Below are positions 33,132 through 43,336 of a stretch of DNA of 45,812 bases, piece after piece. The notes under the pieces were generated by a model that saw only the letters and a program-made list of their open reading frames with translations, did no database searches and had not been told where the DNA came from. The stretch is from assembly GCA_014859835.1 (NCBI GenBank), contig JACZKW010000095.1, positions 1-45,812 on the forward strand, in the 5' to 3' direction. Position 1 is the stretch's first letter, and the number at the start of each line of letters is the position of its first letter. Both the position numbers and the translations under genes were made by a program. The DNA comes from UBA9653 sp014859835 (lineage in GTDB: Archaea > Thermoplasmatota > Thermoplasmata > UBA10834).

Positions 33132-34298
33132 ATGCAAAGGCGCTGCGCGGTTTGGTGTGTTAGTCTAGCTGTGGTTGGAATCATGATTATGCCTGGCGTG
33201 TGCCTGGCGAATCATACGGGGCAGAAGTGGGCTGCGACAGAATCGTGGACATATGCCGTGTACGTGAGTGGGGATAACAGTCTGGAGCGATTCTGGGATG
33301 ACAGTAGCCTTCCATTACTCCTTAACCTGCCGGCCAACGATATGTTCCATATCGTTGCTATAATGGATCGGTTGAGCACTGATGGGACGGAGGTCATTGA
33401 GATATCTGGGAGCACTTGGGAAGTGGTGGCGAACTATCCTGAGATGGATTTCGGCGATGGCGCGACTTTCGAATGGTTCCTCGAAGAGGTCTCATATCGA
33501 TATCCTTCTGATAAGCTTGCAGTGACAGCGTGGGACCATGGCTATGCCTGGAGATACATAAGCGATGATACAACATCTGGAAGCAGGATATCGATGCCTG
33601 AGCTTCAGATGGCAATCGAGAACGCAGGCGTCTATATCGATGTGCTTGCGTTCGATGCCTGTAACATGGCCGCCATTGAGGTCGCCTATCAGTTGTCTCT
33701 GACTGGGCTTGTTGGGATAATGGTTGGCTCCGAGGAATCCGTTCCGACGACCGGGTTCCCATATGACCTGATGTTGATGTCCACGGCGCTGGACACGACC
33801 CGAACGCCGTCGCAGATGGCGGTCGATATGGTCGAAGGATTCGAAGCATATTATGCTCCACAGACCTGGGCGACAACGGTTGCGTTATCCGCTGTGAATA
33901 TCTCAGCGATCTCAGAATCCTCATCCGTGTTCTACGAGTGGGTGGATGCAATGCGTTCATATCTGCCAGTGTATGAGACCAATTACAAGCAGGCATTGAA
34001 TGATGCATACTGCGCGTGGGCCACGCACTACCATGTCGATATGGCGGATCTTGGGGATGCATTACTTGCGGATTCGTTGGTCACTGATACTGACTTCAGA
34101 AGCGCGACATCAGAAATGGTGTCTGCGATCGATGGTTCCATCCTTGACGCATGGGGTGGAAAATATGCTGAGGACAGCCGCGGTCTGACTCTTTGGTGGG
34201 GTTGGGGCGGAGATTGGAATTACTATGCGGATGCATACACGGAAGTCGCATTCGCGACGGACACCGGCTGGTGGTCGTTCCTGGATGAGTACAACTAG
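33132..34298 (+). CDS. Secreted clostripain-family (C11) cysteine protease
   Basis: 388 residues. An N-terminal signal peptide (CAVWCVSLAVVGIMIMPGVCLA) predicts export. The caspase-like C11 fold shows YVSGDNSLERF at the start, the catalytic His-136 in AVTAWDHGYAWRY and the catalytic Cys-177 in LAFDACNMAAIEVAYQL. It then continues to a tryptophan-rich end (LTLWWGWGGDW). C11 enzymes usually cleave after Arg or Lys. No propeptide cleavage site is obvious. It stands alone between the transporter and a GNAT gene. Confidence 0.85.
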   Translation: MQRRCAVWCVSLAVVGIMIMPGVCLANHTGQKWAATESWTYAVYVSGDNSLERFWDDSSLPLLLNLPANDMFHIVAIMDRLSTDGTEVIEISGSTWEVVANYPEMDFGDGATFEWFLEEVSYRYPSDKLAVTAWDHGYAWRYISDDTTSGSRISMPELQMAIENAGVYIDVLAFDACNMAAIEVAYQLSLTGLVGIMVGSEESVPTTGFPYDLMLMSTALDTTRTPSQMAVDMVEGFEAYYAPQTWATTVALSAVNISAISESSSVFYEWVDAMRSYLPVYETNYKQALNDAYCAWATHYHVDMADLGDALLADSLVTDTDFRSATSEMVSAIDGSILDAWGGKYAEDSRGLTLWWGWGGDWNYYADAYTEVAFATDTGWWSFLDEYN

Positions 34299-34496
34299 TC
34301 TATTCTAGGATCGGTCAGTGCGATTCTCCCAGTGGTACTCTGGGAGATCGTCATCCTCTTTTGTAGAAGACATAGTTGATTCTAGTGTCAGTAGTCGATG
34401 ATGTCGCAGGGTTCCCCATTTGCGACATTGTAGACAGACTTATGACTCAAACTGTGGTTTGATGACCGGCCCATGTTCGTGGGTTGGGGCGAATCG

Positions 34497-35447
34497 ATGG
34501 TCGAGTATAGGAATGTCAGCACGGCTGATCTTCATAGAATCACTAGTGTCCTGAACCAGTCTCGGAAAGGGATTCCTTTCCAGAGGAAGATGACGGCAGA
34601 TGAAGTGGCCGCGGAGACCGTGGATGACGAGGATTTCGACCCTTCTGGAGCATGGCTGGCTCTCTCAGGAGGCAAAGCGATTGCATATGGTGAGGCTTTC
34701 ATCGCGCATGGTAAGCTCGAATTGGGAAAGAAGGAAGGATATGCGAAGATAGAGGTCTCCCCAGAGTATCGTGGAAACGGAGTGGAAGAAGAGCTCGTGC
34801 GGCGGGCTGAGAGTTACATGGTCGGCAAAGGCATCATGTTTGCGAGGGCATCTTCGACGGCGGAGGATGATTGGAGGATCAACTTGCTTCGAGTCTCTGG
34901 ATATCAGATGGTGCGGGTTTTCAACTCCATGCTCGCCAAAAATGTCGAGAACCTCGTGAAGATATCTCCGCCTGAGGGATGCGAGCTTGATGGTCGACTG
35001 CTCACCGATTGCTCTGACGAAGAGATCGAACTCTTTGCCGATATCGTGACAGAAACTTTCAAAGGACAATTCAACTACGAACCATATCCACCAAGCAGGC
35101 TGATGAATATCCGGGACACTTCGCAGGACACCTTCCGTGTGACCTATGCTTCTGTTGACGGGAATTGTGTTGGTGCATTTCTCACGGAAGACAGCATGGT
35201 CCTGAACCGGGAGAGAGAGAAGAAGGAGGGTTGGATACTGCTCGGTGGCGTTCGCGAAGGTCACAGGGGGCGTGGAATAGGAAGAGCATTGATTGCCGAT
35301 GGTGTCAATTGGCTTGTGACCCGGGGCATCGAGAACGTCTACATCGGCGTCGATACTGAAAACCCGACAGCCTTTGGTCTATACCAATCGCTGGGATTCG
35401 AGGTTCAGTATCGCAACATGGCATACGGCAAGAGTCTCAGATGCTAA
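34497..35447 (+). CDS. Tandem-GNAT acetyltransferase, paralogue B
   Basis: 316-residue two-domain GNAT. Domain 1 has EGYAKIEVSPEYRGNGVEEEL; domain 2 has LLGGVREGHRGRGIGRALIADG and ENPTAFGLYQSLGF. It is homologous along its length to 29756 and 44441, including the linker C-S-D-E-E-I-E and T-F-x-G-Q-F-N-Y-E-P. The start at 34497 (MVEYRNVS) gives the family N-terminus. A start at 34473 would be ~27 bp after a TATA-like CTTATGACTC and cannot be excluded. Substrate unknown. Confidence 0.83.
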   Translation: MVEYRNVSTADLHRITSVLNQSRKGIPFQRKMTADEVAAETVDDEDFDPSGAWLALSGGKAIAYGEAFIAHGKLELGKKEGYAKIEVSPEYRGNGVEEELVRRAESYMVGKGIMFARASSTAEDDWRINLLRVSGYQMVRVFNSMLAKNVENLVKISPPEGCELDGRLLTDCSDEEIELFADIVTETFKGQFNYEPYPPSRLMNIRDTSQDTFRVTYASVDGNCVGAFLTEDSMVLNREREKKEGWILLGGVREGHRGRGIGRALIADGVNWLVTRGIENVYIGVDTENPTAFGLYQSLGFEVQYRNMAYGKSLRC

Positions 35448-35513
35448 AGCTATCCGGGCGGCCCTGATGTCGCCTGGTTCCATTGCCATGCTATGCGGTC
35501 TTCCTCTTCTAAC

Positions 35514-38500
35514 CTATGTCTTCCTGCCCCAAGAGCTTTCCTTGAATCCTCCCCGTCTGCGCAAGAGGATAAGGCCGATCACAATCATTGCGATTATCCC
35601 TGCTGCGAGTGCACTCATTCCATATGCATATGTCTTTGAGACCTCGTGTGGCACTGGCACTATTGTCACGGAAGCATCGCCATATACCTGCCCTGAGGTG
35701 GCGCGCACGTAGCCCGTGACATCAGAGGCATTCTGTGCTGTAAGCATGTTTCCCGCCATAACCCCGACATTCGTCGTCCATGTGAAAGCTAGATCAGGTA
35801 CTGCGTTCTCATACTGATCGTATCCGATTGCGGTGAAGTTCTCAGTCCTTCCCGCAATGACATCAATCATTGGTTCACTCACGACTATGTGCGTCAATTG
35901 GTCCGGGACTATCTCGATCTGGACATGTGTCGTGACATCGTCAACTGTAGCATTGAGATACCCAGATACGCCTGCGGTCGTCTGGGCTGTGAACAGTCCT
36001 TCATCGGAGACTGACCCAATCAAGGTGGACCACTCAAACGTCAGATCAGATATGCTGTTGTTGTATTCGTCATGCGCAGTTGCGCTGAACTGGGTCTGCG
36101 ATCCTGCCACGACGGTCACATCTAAGGGGGTTATGATGATTGTCTCCAGAGGCCCTGGCACTATGTTGATGGGTGCATAGCCTATGACAAGGTTGGATGT
36201 GGCTCTAACGTACCCTGATGCACCTGAGACGGTTTGAGCGGTGAAGACCCCAGCCACGATGGTTCCCACACTAGTTGCCCACTGGAAAGACAATCCCGTG
36301 ATGATATTCCCATATTGGTCGTACCCTGAAGCTGCGAAAGTCTGGGCCGCACCAGCGATGATCTGCATTGTTGTGGGCGAGAGGACGATATGCGTGAGCT
36401 GGTCTGGGACCACTGTCAATGTCACAGATGCAGTCACACTACCATTGCTTGCTTCAACATATCCATTGGATCCAACAGTCGTTCGAGTGATAAACAGCCC
36501 ATCGGATGTGATTGTGCCAATGGTAGTTGTCCAGGTGAATGAAGCATTCGATATCACGTTTCCGTAGATGTCTGCTCCAATTGCGTCGAACTGGATTTCC
36601 GAACCCGCGATCACAGTCTCAAGTGACGGAGAGATGTCGATCGCAGCGAGCTCATCCGGTACAATGACGACAACTGCATAACCTGACACTAATCCTGAGG
36701 TGGCGATGACGAACCCTGAATAACCCGCAGTCATCTGTGCGAGTAGAACGGAGTCAACCATGGTTCCGATATCAGTGTCCCATGTGAAACTGATATCTGG
36801 CACCATGTTGTCGTATTGATCATATGCGACTGCCTCGAACTCCAGAGAACTCCCCGCAGCGATCTCGATGGTCTCAGGTGCGAGGGCTATGTGTGTGGGC
36901 TGATCCGAAACGACGACTACTGTCGCAGTGCCAATCACGCCATCATATGTTGCTTGGACGTAACCAGTCGCTCCTGCTGCGGTCTGTGCAGTCAGGGTAC
37001 CAGTGTTCGTGATGATTCCAACATCCGAGGTCCATTCGAAGGCCAAGCTGGAGATGGTATTCTCATATTCGTCCATGGCTGTCGCATCAAACTGCTCCTC
37101 TGTGCCAGCGATCATGTTCACGCTTGTTGGCGCGAGAACGATCGCATCGACGCTTCCAGGTACTATGGTTACGAACGCAAGCCGCGACACGAAGCCACAG
37201 TTGGCCATAACATGACCAGAAGCTCCTGCCATCGTCTGTGCATTTAAGGTCGATTCGTCCATCACACCGACATTCGTTGTCCAAGTGAAGCTCAGGGCTG
37301 GTATCTCATTCTCATATTGGTCGTAACCAGTTGCGATGAAGATATGTGTAGTGCCAGCTTCGACATCGACTGATCCAGGTGCTACTGATATGTGAGTGAG
37401 TTGGTCAGTTGATATCGTGACGATTGCAATTCCATAAAGGTCGTTCGCGCTCGCGTTGACATAGCCGGACACACCGGCCACTTCCTGCGCTGTGAATAGT
37501 CCATCATCGTCTATCGTGCCGACATCGGTCGTCCATGAGAATAATATCCCTGCTATCGAGTTCCCATATTCGTCGTGCCCACTGGCGTTGAACTGCGCAC
37601 TCGTTCCGGCAACGGCGCTGAGGCTGCCGGGAGTTATCTCGATCTCATAGAGCTCACCTGGCGTTATAGTTACAGATGCCTCACCTGATACAAAACCTGA
37701 AGTCGCTCGTACGTATCCTGTAGTTCCAGCAGTGGTCTGCGCTGTGAATGTTCCGTCCGACACAGTCCCGATGTTGGTTGTCCATTCGAACTCGATTCCA
37801 GGTATCGGATTGCTGTCATCGTCGTATCCAACCGCCGTGAAATCATATGTCGTTCCCGCCGCGATTTCTATGTCTCCAGGTGTTACTAAGATATGGGTAA
37901 GGGGGCCAGCTATGGTTGTGAAAACAGCAGTTCCTGTCTTCTCTCCTGCGCTGACATTGACCCAGCCAGTCAATCCCGCGATCGAAGGAGCGATGAGCAA
38001 TCCCGAGCTAGATATGCTGCCCATAGTGGTAGCCCATGAGAACGTGAGTCCCGATACCGTATTGTTGTATGCATCCATCCCTGTCGCGGTGAACTGCTGC
38101 GGCATATTGATGACGATATTCATTGAAGATGGTGCGACATCGATGTGGTGAAGCATGCCGATCACTATGGTGACCATGGCATCTCCCCAAAGTCCACCAG
38201 ATGAAGCTCGGACGTAACCAGTGACGCCCGCGACGGTCTGTGCGGCGAGCGAGTTGCCAGTCATCGAGCCAACATTCGTGGTCCATGTGAATGTCGTTCC
38301 TGTGATGATGTTCCCGTATTGATTGTATGCATATGCCGCAAATAGTTGAACACTACCAGCAATAACACTGACCATAGACGGTATTACACTGATCGCTGAG
38401 AGCTGATCTGGTATGACTTGTACGGTCCTGGGTTTGTAGTCAATAGCACCCGCATTTCCCCCGATGACATAGGGTCCATCAACGACTCCGTTGAGGTCGA

Positions 38501-41500
38501 TATCTGGTCCTGTCCAGTCAGACCAATAGTTGCTCTCAGATGTTGAATTCCATGAATATGTTCCCCTATCGTCATATGCCTGGATATGGGATGCATTGAA
38601 TGTAGAGTTTGATCCGTAGTTGCCGATGAGGTCGTTGTCATAGATGAGACCGATATCAGAATCATGCAGCCAGATGCCATAATCGACGTTGGCGAAGACG
38701 ATGTTGTTGACAATCACGTTGCTGTCGGATGTGGCAAAGAATATCCCTGGATAATTGTGCCTATCAGTGTTGTTCTCTATTAGGTTAAAATTCGAGCCAT
38801 ATAGCCATATGCCGCCAAAGTTGTCCGAGACGTTGTTGTAGGACAGTATGCTGTTGTTTGTTGACCTGAGATATATTCCCATGTAATTGCCGGTAACAGT
38901 ATTGTTGTAGAGCGTGATCGACTGCGACATATAGATGTAGGTTCCTGACCAGCCGTTGTTCGTAATGAGATTGTTGGCGATAATCCCATTCGTCACATTG
39001 TAAACGATCATCCCAGATTCCGGAGAGTACGGGAAGCTGAACACCCCTCCGACAGCGTTGCTGAGCTCACAATCTCTGACTGTGAAGTGATCAGTCGTGT
39101 TTCCAACATATATGCCATATCCGTATCCGCTTGCATCGATTCTCAGCCCTTCGATGACCCATGGCGCCCAGACCGTCCCGTTTCCGCTGGTTACTCCATG
39201 TGTCGCATCGAAGTCTGAATTGGAATCGATCCGAATCGGCGCGTGGTCGGTATAGCTCGCGCCAAGTGCAAGAGTTGATAGTACCAGATCACGCGAAAAT
39301 GGCGTATCGACTGGATACGATTCAAGACTTGCGAGCTTTGTTGATTCGATGGGTGGCGACGGCATAGCCACAGCTAATGGAGTGACGGTGCCTGTCGAAG
39401 TGTCCACAATGATATTGTTCGAAGAGGTAGAATTGACCGATTCGGTCGTGAAGCCAAGGCCCGGACCATAATCCGCGGTATCGCCTACGACCTTGTTCGC
39501 AAGCACTCTATAGTAATATATGGTGCCATCCGCGACGACCGTGTCGTTGTAATACATCAAGGTCCCTTTTGTGGTTCCAGTTGTGTCGAACGGAGAGTCG
39601 AGGTACCCGACGGTGGACCAGATGATTGAATCCAGGCTCGTCTCGATGTAGTATCCCGTCTCAGAGATGGAGCCGTCGGTCCATGTCATGTTAACATAGA
39701 TTCCGCTAAGCGTGGCATTCAGGCCGGTCGGGGCGAATGGCGCAATGCCGACCACAACTCCGTGCATCATGTCCATCTCTTCATGACCTAGCAGATGGCA
39801 GTGCATCACATACTCCCATCCATAGTTGACGAGGTGGTTTACGACCGTCACGGGATTCGCGTTGGGGTCAAGGAATCCTCCTGGAGGACCTGGTACTTCG
39901 ACTCCCAATGGCATTGTGGGATCTATTGGCCGGACGCTGTTGGGTATCTCGAAAGGTTGCGTCGGGGCAACAGGTCTTACCGCTACGATTGTATCCTCAA
40001 GTGGATTCACTCTTATCGTCTCCTTCCATCCTAGCTCATTTGCGTCAGGAGGGCTGATAGCGTTGTCCCATGCGACTCTATTTATCAATTGCATGTTGAA
40101 GAGATGGGTGTGCACTGTGTGTGTATCGACACCGTTGTGAGTGATCTTCCATATCTGGGTACCGTCTCCATCGATGGGTTCTCCCTGGGTCAGAGATTCG
40201 ACAAGAACATCCACGGGCGGGCTTGGATAGCCATAGAGTATGAAATTCTGATTGATTGCCGAGGTGGATGGCAATTCAAGCCCCATCATTCCGCTCATTC
40301 TTCCATAATCTGTTTCATAGGCCTCACCCATCTCATCTTGGATAGCCTTGGACTGGAAGGGTATTGTCAGTACATTTCCGGACACGGTCTCGAATGTCAG
40401 GCTCGTATCCATGATTCTGACATATGTGTCCTCTGGGAACGATTTATCGTAGGCTGAATTGTATGCTGCTTGCGGGACTATGATCGTGTCTTGGGATGAT
40501 TCAAAAACCCCTCTCTTTGTGGGGGTCTTCTCGAAAGCTCCATTCAGTGCATTGAGATTATAGGATGGAGCTGGTGTAGTGTTCCCAACTCGGATTTGCA
40601 TTATCGTTCTCATGTTCGGTCCGTATCCTGGCTGTGTAGGAGGTGTCCCGCCGGAACTGGTCAAGTCTGGGCCTCCGGTATGATAGTCATATCTCGCGTC
40701 GCGCGCAGGGAATGCTGCTGGCGCGTCGTTATAGAGTATCAAGGTCTTGCCAGCAAATGCTGAGAAATCAATCACAACATCCGCTCGCTCCGCAGGGCCA
40801 AGCATAAGCGAATGATCTTGTACATTTCCCATGGTGAAAGTCGTGGGGTCGAGATTCCATGTGACGGGCTGGTTTTCGATTACCGCAGGTGCCGGAAGGA
40901 AGCCTCCTTCAGTGCCGATTTGAATAAAACTCGGACCCGCTGTTGCGGGATCGGGAACGCCGCCTTCTCGTCCATCCGTCGGCCACAGTTCAGGATAGCC
41001 TAGCGTAGACTCCGCTGGTACCATCTTCACTTCTGTGTTCGTCCTTCCGTCGGAAGTCGTGACACTTGAATCTGCAACATAAAGTTGCAGATTGAATACT
41101 CGGTCATTCCCAACGCTAAGAATGCGGAATCGATATGCCTGTGGCTCGATGTCGAGATATGGATATGCGACTCCATTGACCGTTGGGGTATCCATGTACG
41201 CTTCCATCGCCATCGAATTCGATGGGACGCCAGGGTTGAATGGCGGTTCCCATGGAGCGTTGATTGGATCGTAGTATGGGTTGGGGACAGGTCCATATTT
41301 AACATCTGTTGTGGGTGGCCAGAACCAAGGTCCGTAGTGCCATCGGCCGAATGCGTTCATTCCCCCGGGGTCACCCGGATTCTGATTTGGCATGTACACA
41401 TGAGGCATCCATAAGTCACCCGTCTCCGGTGTTCCTGGATTTGAACCCCAAGCCCATGTGGGATCTTGATATGGCATTGTGGAGGCATCCACGAATGTCT

Positions 41501-43085
41501 TGTCTTGTATTACGAGTGGTATTCCGTAGCGGGAATCTCCTGGCAGAGTGGGCAATATTCCTGCATTGATCAATTCTTCTTCCACAGAATCAGTAAGGAT
41601 ATAATCCGACACTTCTCCTGCATAGACATTCAACCTGGTGATTCCATATGCGTGATCGTGATAGAACATGAGTCTAGCACTCTGCTGATTGTTGTAGTAG
41701 AATGTCAACGAACCATCACCAGGGTCGTTGGTGGCGTCTATGACTGGTGCTTCGGTCATGCCGATTGTATCGGGCACAACAGTTCCGTTCACGAACCACA
41801 TGTCGGGGACGTACTGAACGCTGACCCCGACTGGATACTGTGTCGTCTCTCCGGCGGGTGTGGTCCACTGATGGGGAGTGCCATCGCTAATCCATGGGAC
41901 AAATCCCCCGTGTAGGTGTACTGTAGCACGATTTTCAGTGTAGTTCTCGAACATTATCATCGCTTCTGCGGCGGCTCCTGTACCATCGCCTCCATCGAGG
42001 GATATGCTAGGAACTGAGTTGTATCCAAGTCCTCCGTCTATCACCATCACGTGGTCCACTGCGTCGCCCACAAGCATCGCCATCGCCATGGCTCCTGACC
42101 CGCCTCCTCCGGTTATCGTGACGGTAGGCGCGGATGTGTAGCCGCTTCCTCCGTCAGTCACCATAATATGATGGACGGACGCAAGAGGCCCCATGCCTGA
42201 CCCCATCACGGTCGTGTCAACGGGAAGGAATAAGTCTCCTCCGGACCCCGTCGGGAGGAGATTTGAGAACTTGATCCTCGTGGGGGTATCGCGTGAGGAA
42301 ATTATGGTGGGTCCAAGGTAGTACGGCTCATCTATCCCTATTGCCTGCGTACCATTCGCTAGAAGAATGGGAGTGCTGTCTGGATTCGTGAGCTGAACAT
42401 GTTTGCTGATTCCCACATTAAACGGAGTCTCGAGTTGGACATATCCTCTGAGAAGGGTCTCTGGCAGGTCTGTATGCATCTGCTGAGTAAATTGGACGAG
42501 TGCTATCTCGTAATAATCACAGCCAGGATAGGTCGTGGTGTCCGGAACTGCCACTGGGATGTAATTCCCAAGGTTGTTCGCATTTGTCTCTCCAAGACCG
42601 GCTAATGAATCGATAAACTTCCTTATGCCACCGGTCAGGTCACCTTCGATAAGGGCGGTGGCTGCTGCCCCAGACCCTGTAGTATCCGTGATTGAGACAA
42701 TCGGGGCGCTATAACCGGCTCCGCCGGAAGTAATGCTTATGTCAGTGATGACGCCTGCAGTCACCGTGGCAGTCGCCATCGCCCCTGACCCTGTACCATA
42801 TACATCTGATAGTTCTATCACTGGCGCGCTGTAACCTGTTCCTCCGCTGTCGACGGTTATCGTCGCAACTGGACCAGTTGGGAGCGGGCTATTCGCATAA
42901 TTCGGATACGGACCGAAATAATGGGGGAGTCCCCCCGGATCCATGGTCGCTTGAGTCTTTAAAGGTCCTGTAGTTGGGAATGAGCCATCCGTCGATGGAT
43001 AATTGAATGAGATAATGCCTAGACCCAGAGGCACAGTCAGTGTCAGAACAATCAAAATCGAAATAATCTTCTTTCCAGAGCTCAT
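35514..43085 (-). CDS. Giant surface protein: multicopper oxidase, FnIII, beta-helix, 11 Ig-like repeats, membrane anchor
   Basis: About 2523 residues. A signal peptide (KKIISILIVLTLTVPLGLG) is followed by GGxGY-type repeats (~80-170 and ~310-365). A CotA/bilirubin-oxidase-like multicopper oxidase follows (~360-1110). All four copper motifs are present: HLHGG (~390), HDHAYGITRLN (~476), HTVHTHLFN (~987) and HCHLLGHEEMDMM (~1096). Then come a fibronectin-III-like domain (~1115-1215), a NosD-type right-handed beta-helix (~1290-1560), eleven ~83-residue Ig-like repeats (~1562-2468) and a C-terminal helix with RRR. The oxidase should act outside the cell on phenols, metals or similar donors. Start 43085 is chosen; a TTG at 43109 preceded by GGAGGAGGAG is an alternative. 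Confidence 0.86.
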   Translation of the reverse strand: MSSGKKIISILIVLTLTVPLGLGIISFNYPSTDGSFPTTGPLKTQATMDPGGLPHYFGPYPNYANSPLPTGPVATITVDSGGTGYSAPVIELSDVYGTGSGAMATATVTAGVITDISITSGGAGYSAPIVSITDTTGSGAAATALIEGDLTGGIRKFIDSLAGLGETNANNLGNYIPVAVPDTTTYPGCDYYEIALVQFTQQMHTDLPETLLRGYVQLETPFNVGISKHVQLTNPDSTPILLANGTQAIGIDEPYYLGPTIISSRDTPTRIKFSNLLPTGSGGDLFLPVDTTVMGSGMGPLASVHHIMVTDGGSGYTSAPTVTITGGGGSGAMAMAMLVGDAVDHVMVIDGGLGYNSVPSISLDGGDGTGAAAEAMIMFENYTENRATVHLHGGFVPWISDGTPHQWTTPAGETTQYPVGVSVQYVPDMWFVNGTVVPDTIGMTEAPVIDATNDPGDGSLTFYYNNQQSARLMFYHDHAYGITRLNVYAGEVSDYILTDSVEEELINAGILPTLPGDSRYGIPLVIQDKTFVDASTMPYQDPTWAWGSNPGTPETGDLWMPHVYMPNQNPGDPGGMNAFGRWHYGPWFWPPTTDVKYGPVPNPYYDPINAPWEPPFNPGVPSNSMAMEAYMDTPTVNGVAYPYLDIEPQAYRFRILSVGNDRVFNLQLYVADSSVTTSDGRTNTEVKMVPAESTLGYPELWPTDGREGGVPDPATAGPSFIQIGTEGGFLPAPAVIENQPVTWNLDPTTFTMGNVQDHSLMLGPAERADVVIDFSAFAGKTLILYNDAPAAFPARDARYDYHTGGPDLTSSGGTPPTQPGYGPNMRTIMQIRVGNTTPAPSYNLNALNGAFEKTPTKRGVFESSQDTIIVPQAAYNSAYDKSFPEDTYVRIMDTSLTFETVSGNVLTIPFQSKAIQDEMGEAYETDYGRMSGMMGLELPSTSAINQNFILYGYPSPPVDVLVESLTQGEPIDGDGTQIWKITHNGVDTHTVHTHLFNMQLINRVAWDNAISPPDANELGWKETIRVNPLEDTIVAVRPVAPTQPFEIPNSVRPIDPTMPLGVEVPGPPGGFLDPNANPVTVVNHLVNYGWEYVMHCHLLGHEEMDMMHGVVVGIAPFAPTGLNATLSGIYVNMTWTDGSISETGYYIETSLDSIIWSTVGYLDSPFDTTGTTKGTLMYYNDTVVADGTIYYYRVLANKVVGDTADYGPGLGFTTESVNSTSSNNIIVDTSTGTVTPLAVAMPSPPIESTKLASLESYPVDTPFSRDLVLSTLALGASYTDHAPIRIDSNSDFDATHGVTSGNGTVWAPWVIEGLRIDASGYGYGIYVGNTTDHFTVRDCELSNAVGGVFSFPYSPESGMIVYNVTNGIIANNLITNNGWSGTYIYMSQSITLYNNTVTGNYMGIYLRSTNNSILSYNNVSDNFGGIWLYGSNFNLIENNTDRHNYPGIFFATSDSNVIVNNIVFANVDYGIWLHDSDIGLIYDNDLIGNYGSNSTFNASHIQAYDDRGTYSWNSTSESNYWSDWTGPDIDLNGVVDGPYVIGGNAGAIDYKPRTVQVIPDQLSAISVIPSMVSVIAGSVQLFAAYAYNQYGNIITGTTFTWTTNVGSMTGNSLAAQTVAGVTGYVRASSGGLWGDAMVTIVIGMLHHIDVAPSSMNIVINMPQQFTATGMDAYNNTVSGLTFSWATTMGSISSSGLLIAPSIAGLTGWVNVSAGEKTGTAVFTTIAGPLTHILVTPGDIEIAAGTTYDFTAVGYDDDSNPIPGIEFEWTTNIGTVSDGTFTAQTTAGTTGYVRATSGFVSGEASVTITPGELYEIEITPGSLSAVAGTSAQFNASGHDEYGNSIAGILFSWTTDVGTIDDDGLFTAQEVAGVSGYVNASANDLYGIAIVTISTDQLTHISVAPGSVDVEAGTTHIFIATGYDQYENEIPALSFTWTTNVGVMDESTLNAQTMAGASGHVMANCGFVSRLAFVTIVPGSVDAIVLAPTSVNMIAGTEEQFDATAMDEYENTISSLAFEWTSDVGIITNTGTLTAQTAAGATGYVQATYDGVIGTATVVVVSDQPTHIALAPETIEIAAGSSLEFEAVAYDQYDNMVPDISFTWDTDIGTMVDSVLLAQMTAGYSGFVIATSGLVSGYAVVVIVPDELAAIDISPSLETVIAGSEIQFDAIGADIYGNVISNASFTWTTTIGTITSDGLFITRTTVGSNGYVEASNGSVTASVTLTVVPDQLTHIVLSPTTMQIIAGAAQTFAASGYDQYGNIITGLSFQWATSVGTIVAGVFTAQTVSGASGYVRATSNLVIGYAPINIVPGPLETIIITPLDVTVVAGSQTQFSATAHDEYNNSISDLTFEWSTLIGSVSDEGLFTAQTTAGVSGYLNATVDDVTTHVQIEIVPDQLTHIVVSEPMIDVIAGRTENFTAIGYDQYENAVPDLAFTWTTNVGVMAGNMLTAQNASDVTGYVRATSGQVYGDASVTIVPVPHEVSKTYAYGMSALAAGIIAMIVIGLILLRRRGGFKESSWGRKT
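35690..38402 (-). repeat. Eleven tandem Ig-like repeats (about 250 bp each) in the giant gene
   Basis: Each unit begins like T-H-I-x-V-x-P, continues A-G-x(3)-x-F-x-A-x-G-Y-D-Q-Y-x-N and F-x-W-T-T-x-V-G, then T-A-Q-T-x-A-G-x-x-G-Y-V-x-A and ends V-T-I-V-P-x-Q-L. Units alternate between a Y-D-Q-Y type (odd) and an H/M-D-E-Y type (even), so the array has a second period of two units (~500 bp). They most resemble bacterial Ig-like (invasin/Big) stalk domains that hold a domain away from the membrane. Confidence 0.8.
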
Positions 43086-43336
43086 CCTAGAGAGGGTATC
43101 CTCTATCAAACCATCTCCTCCTCCAAGTCGGGACGTGGCTTGCGAGTATCTATATTTGATGCCGCACAAATTCAGTTACACGATGACATCTTTACCGAAG
43201 CGCGCAGTCCATTCCTTTTCCCTATTATTGAACGGGTCTTCCCACCATTTCATTTGGTCTTGGTCAAGGGATTCTCTAGAATACGATGGCCATGCCAATC
43301 TTGATCGCAAGGTTGACTCATATGTAGACACATCTG

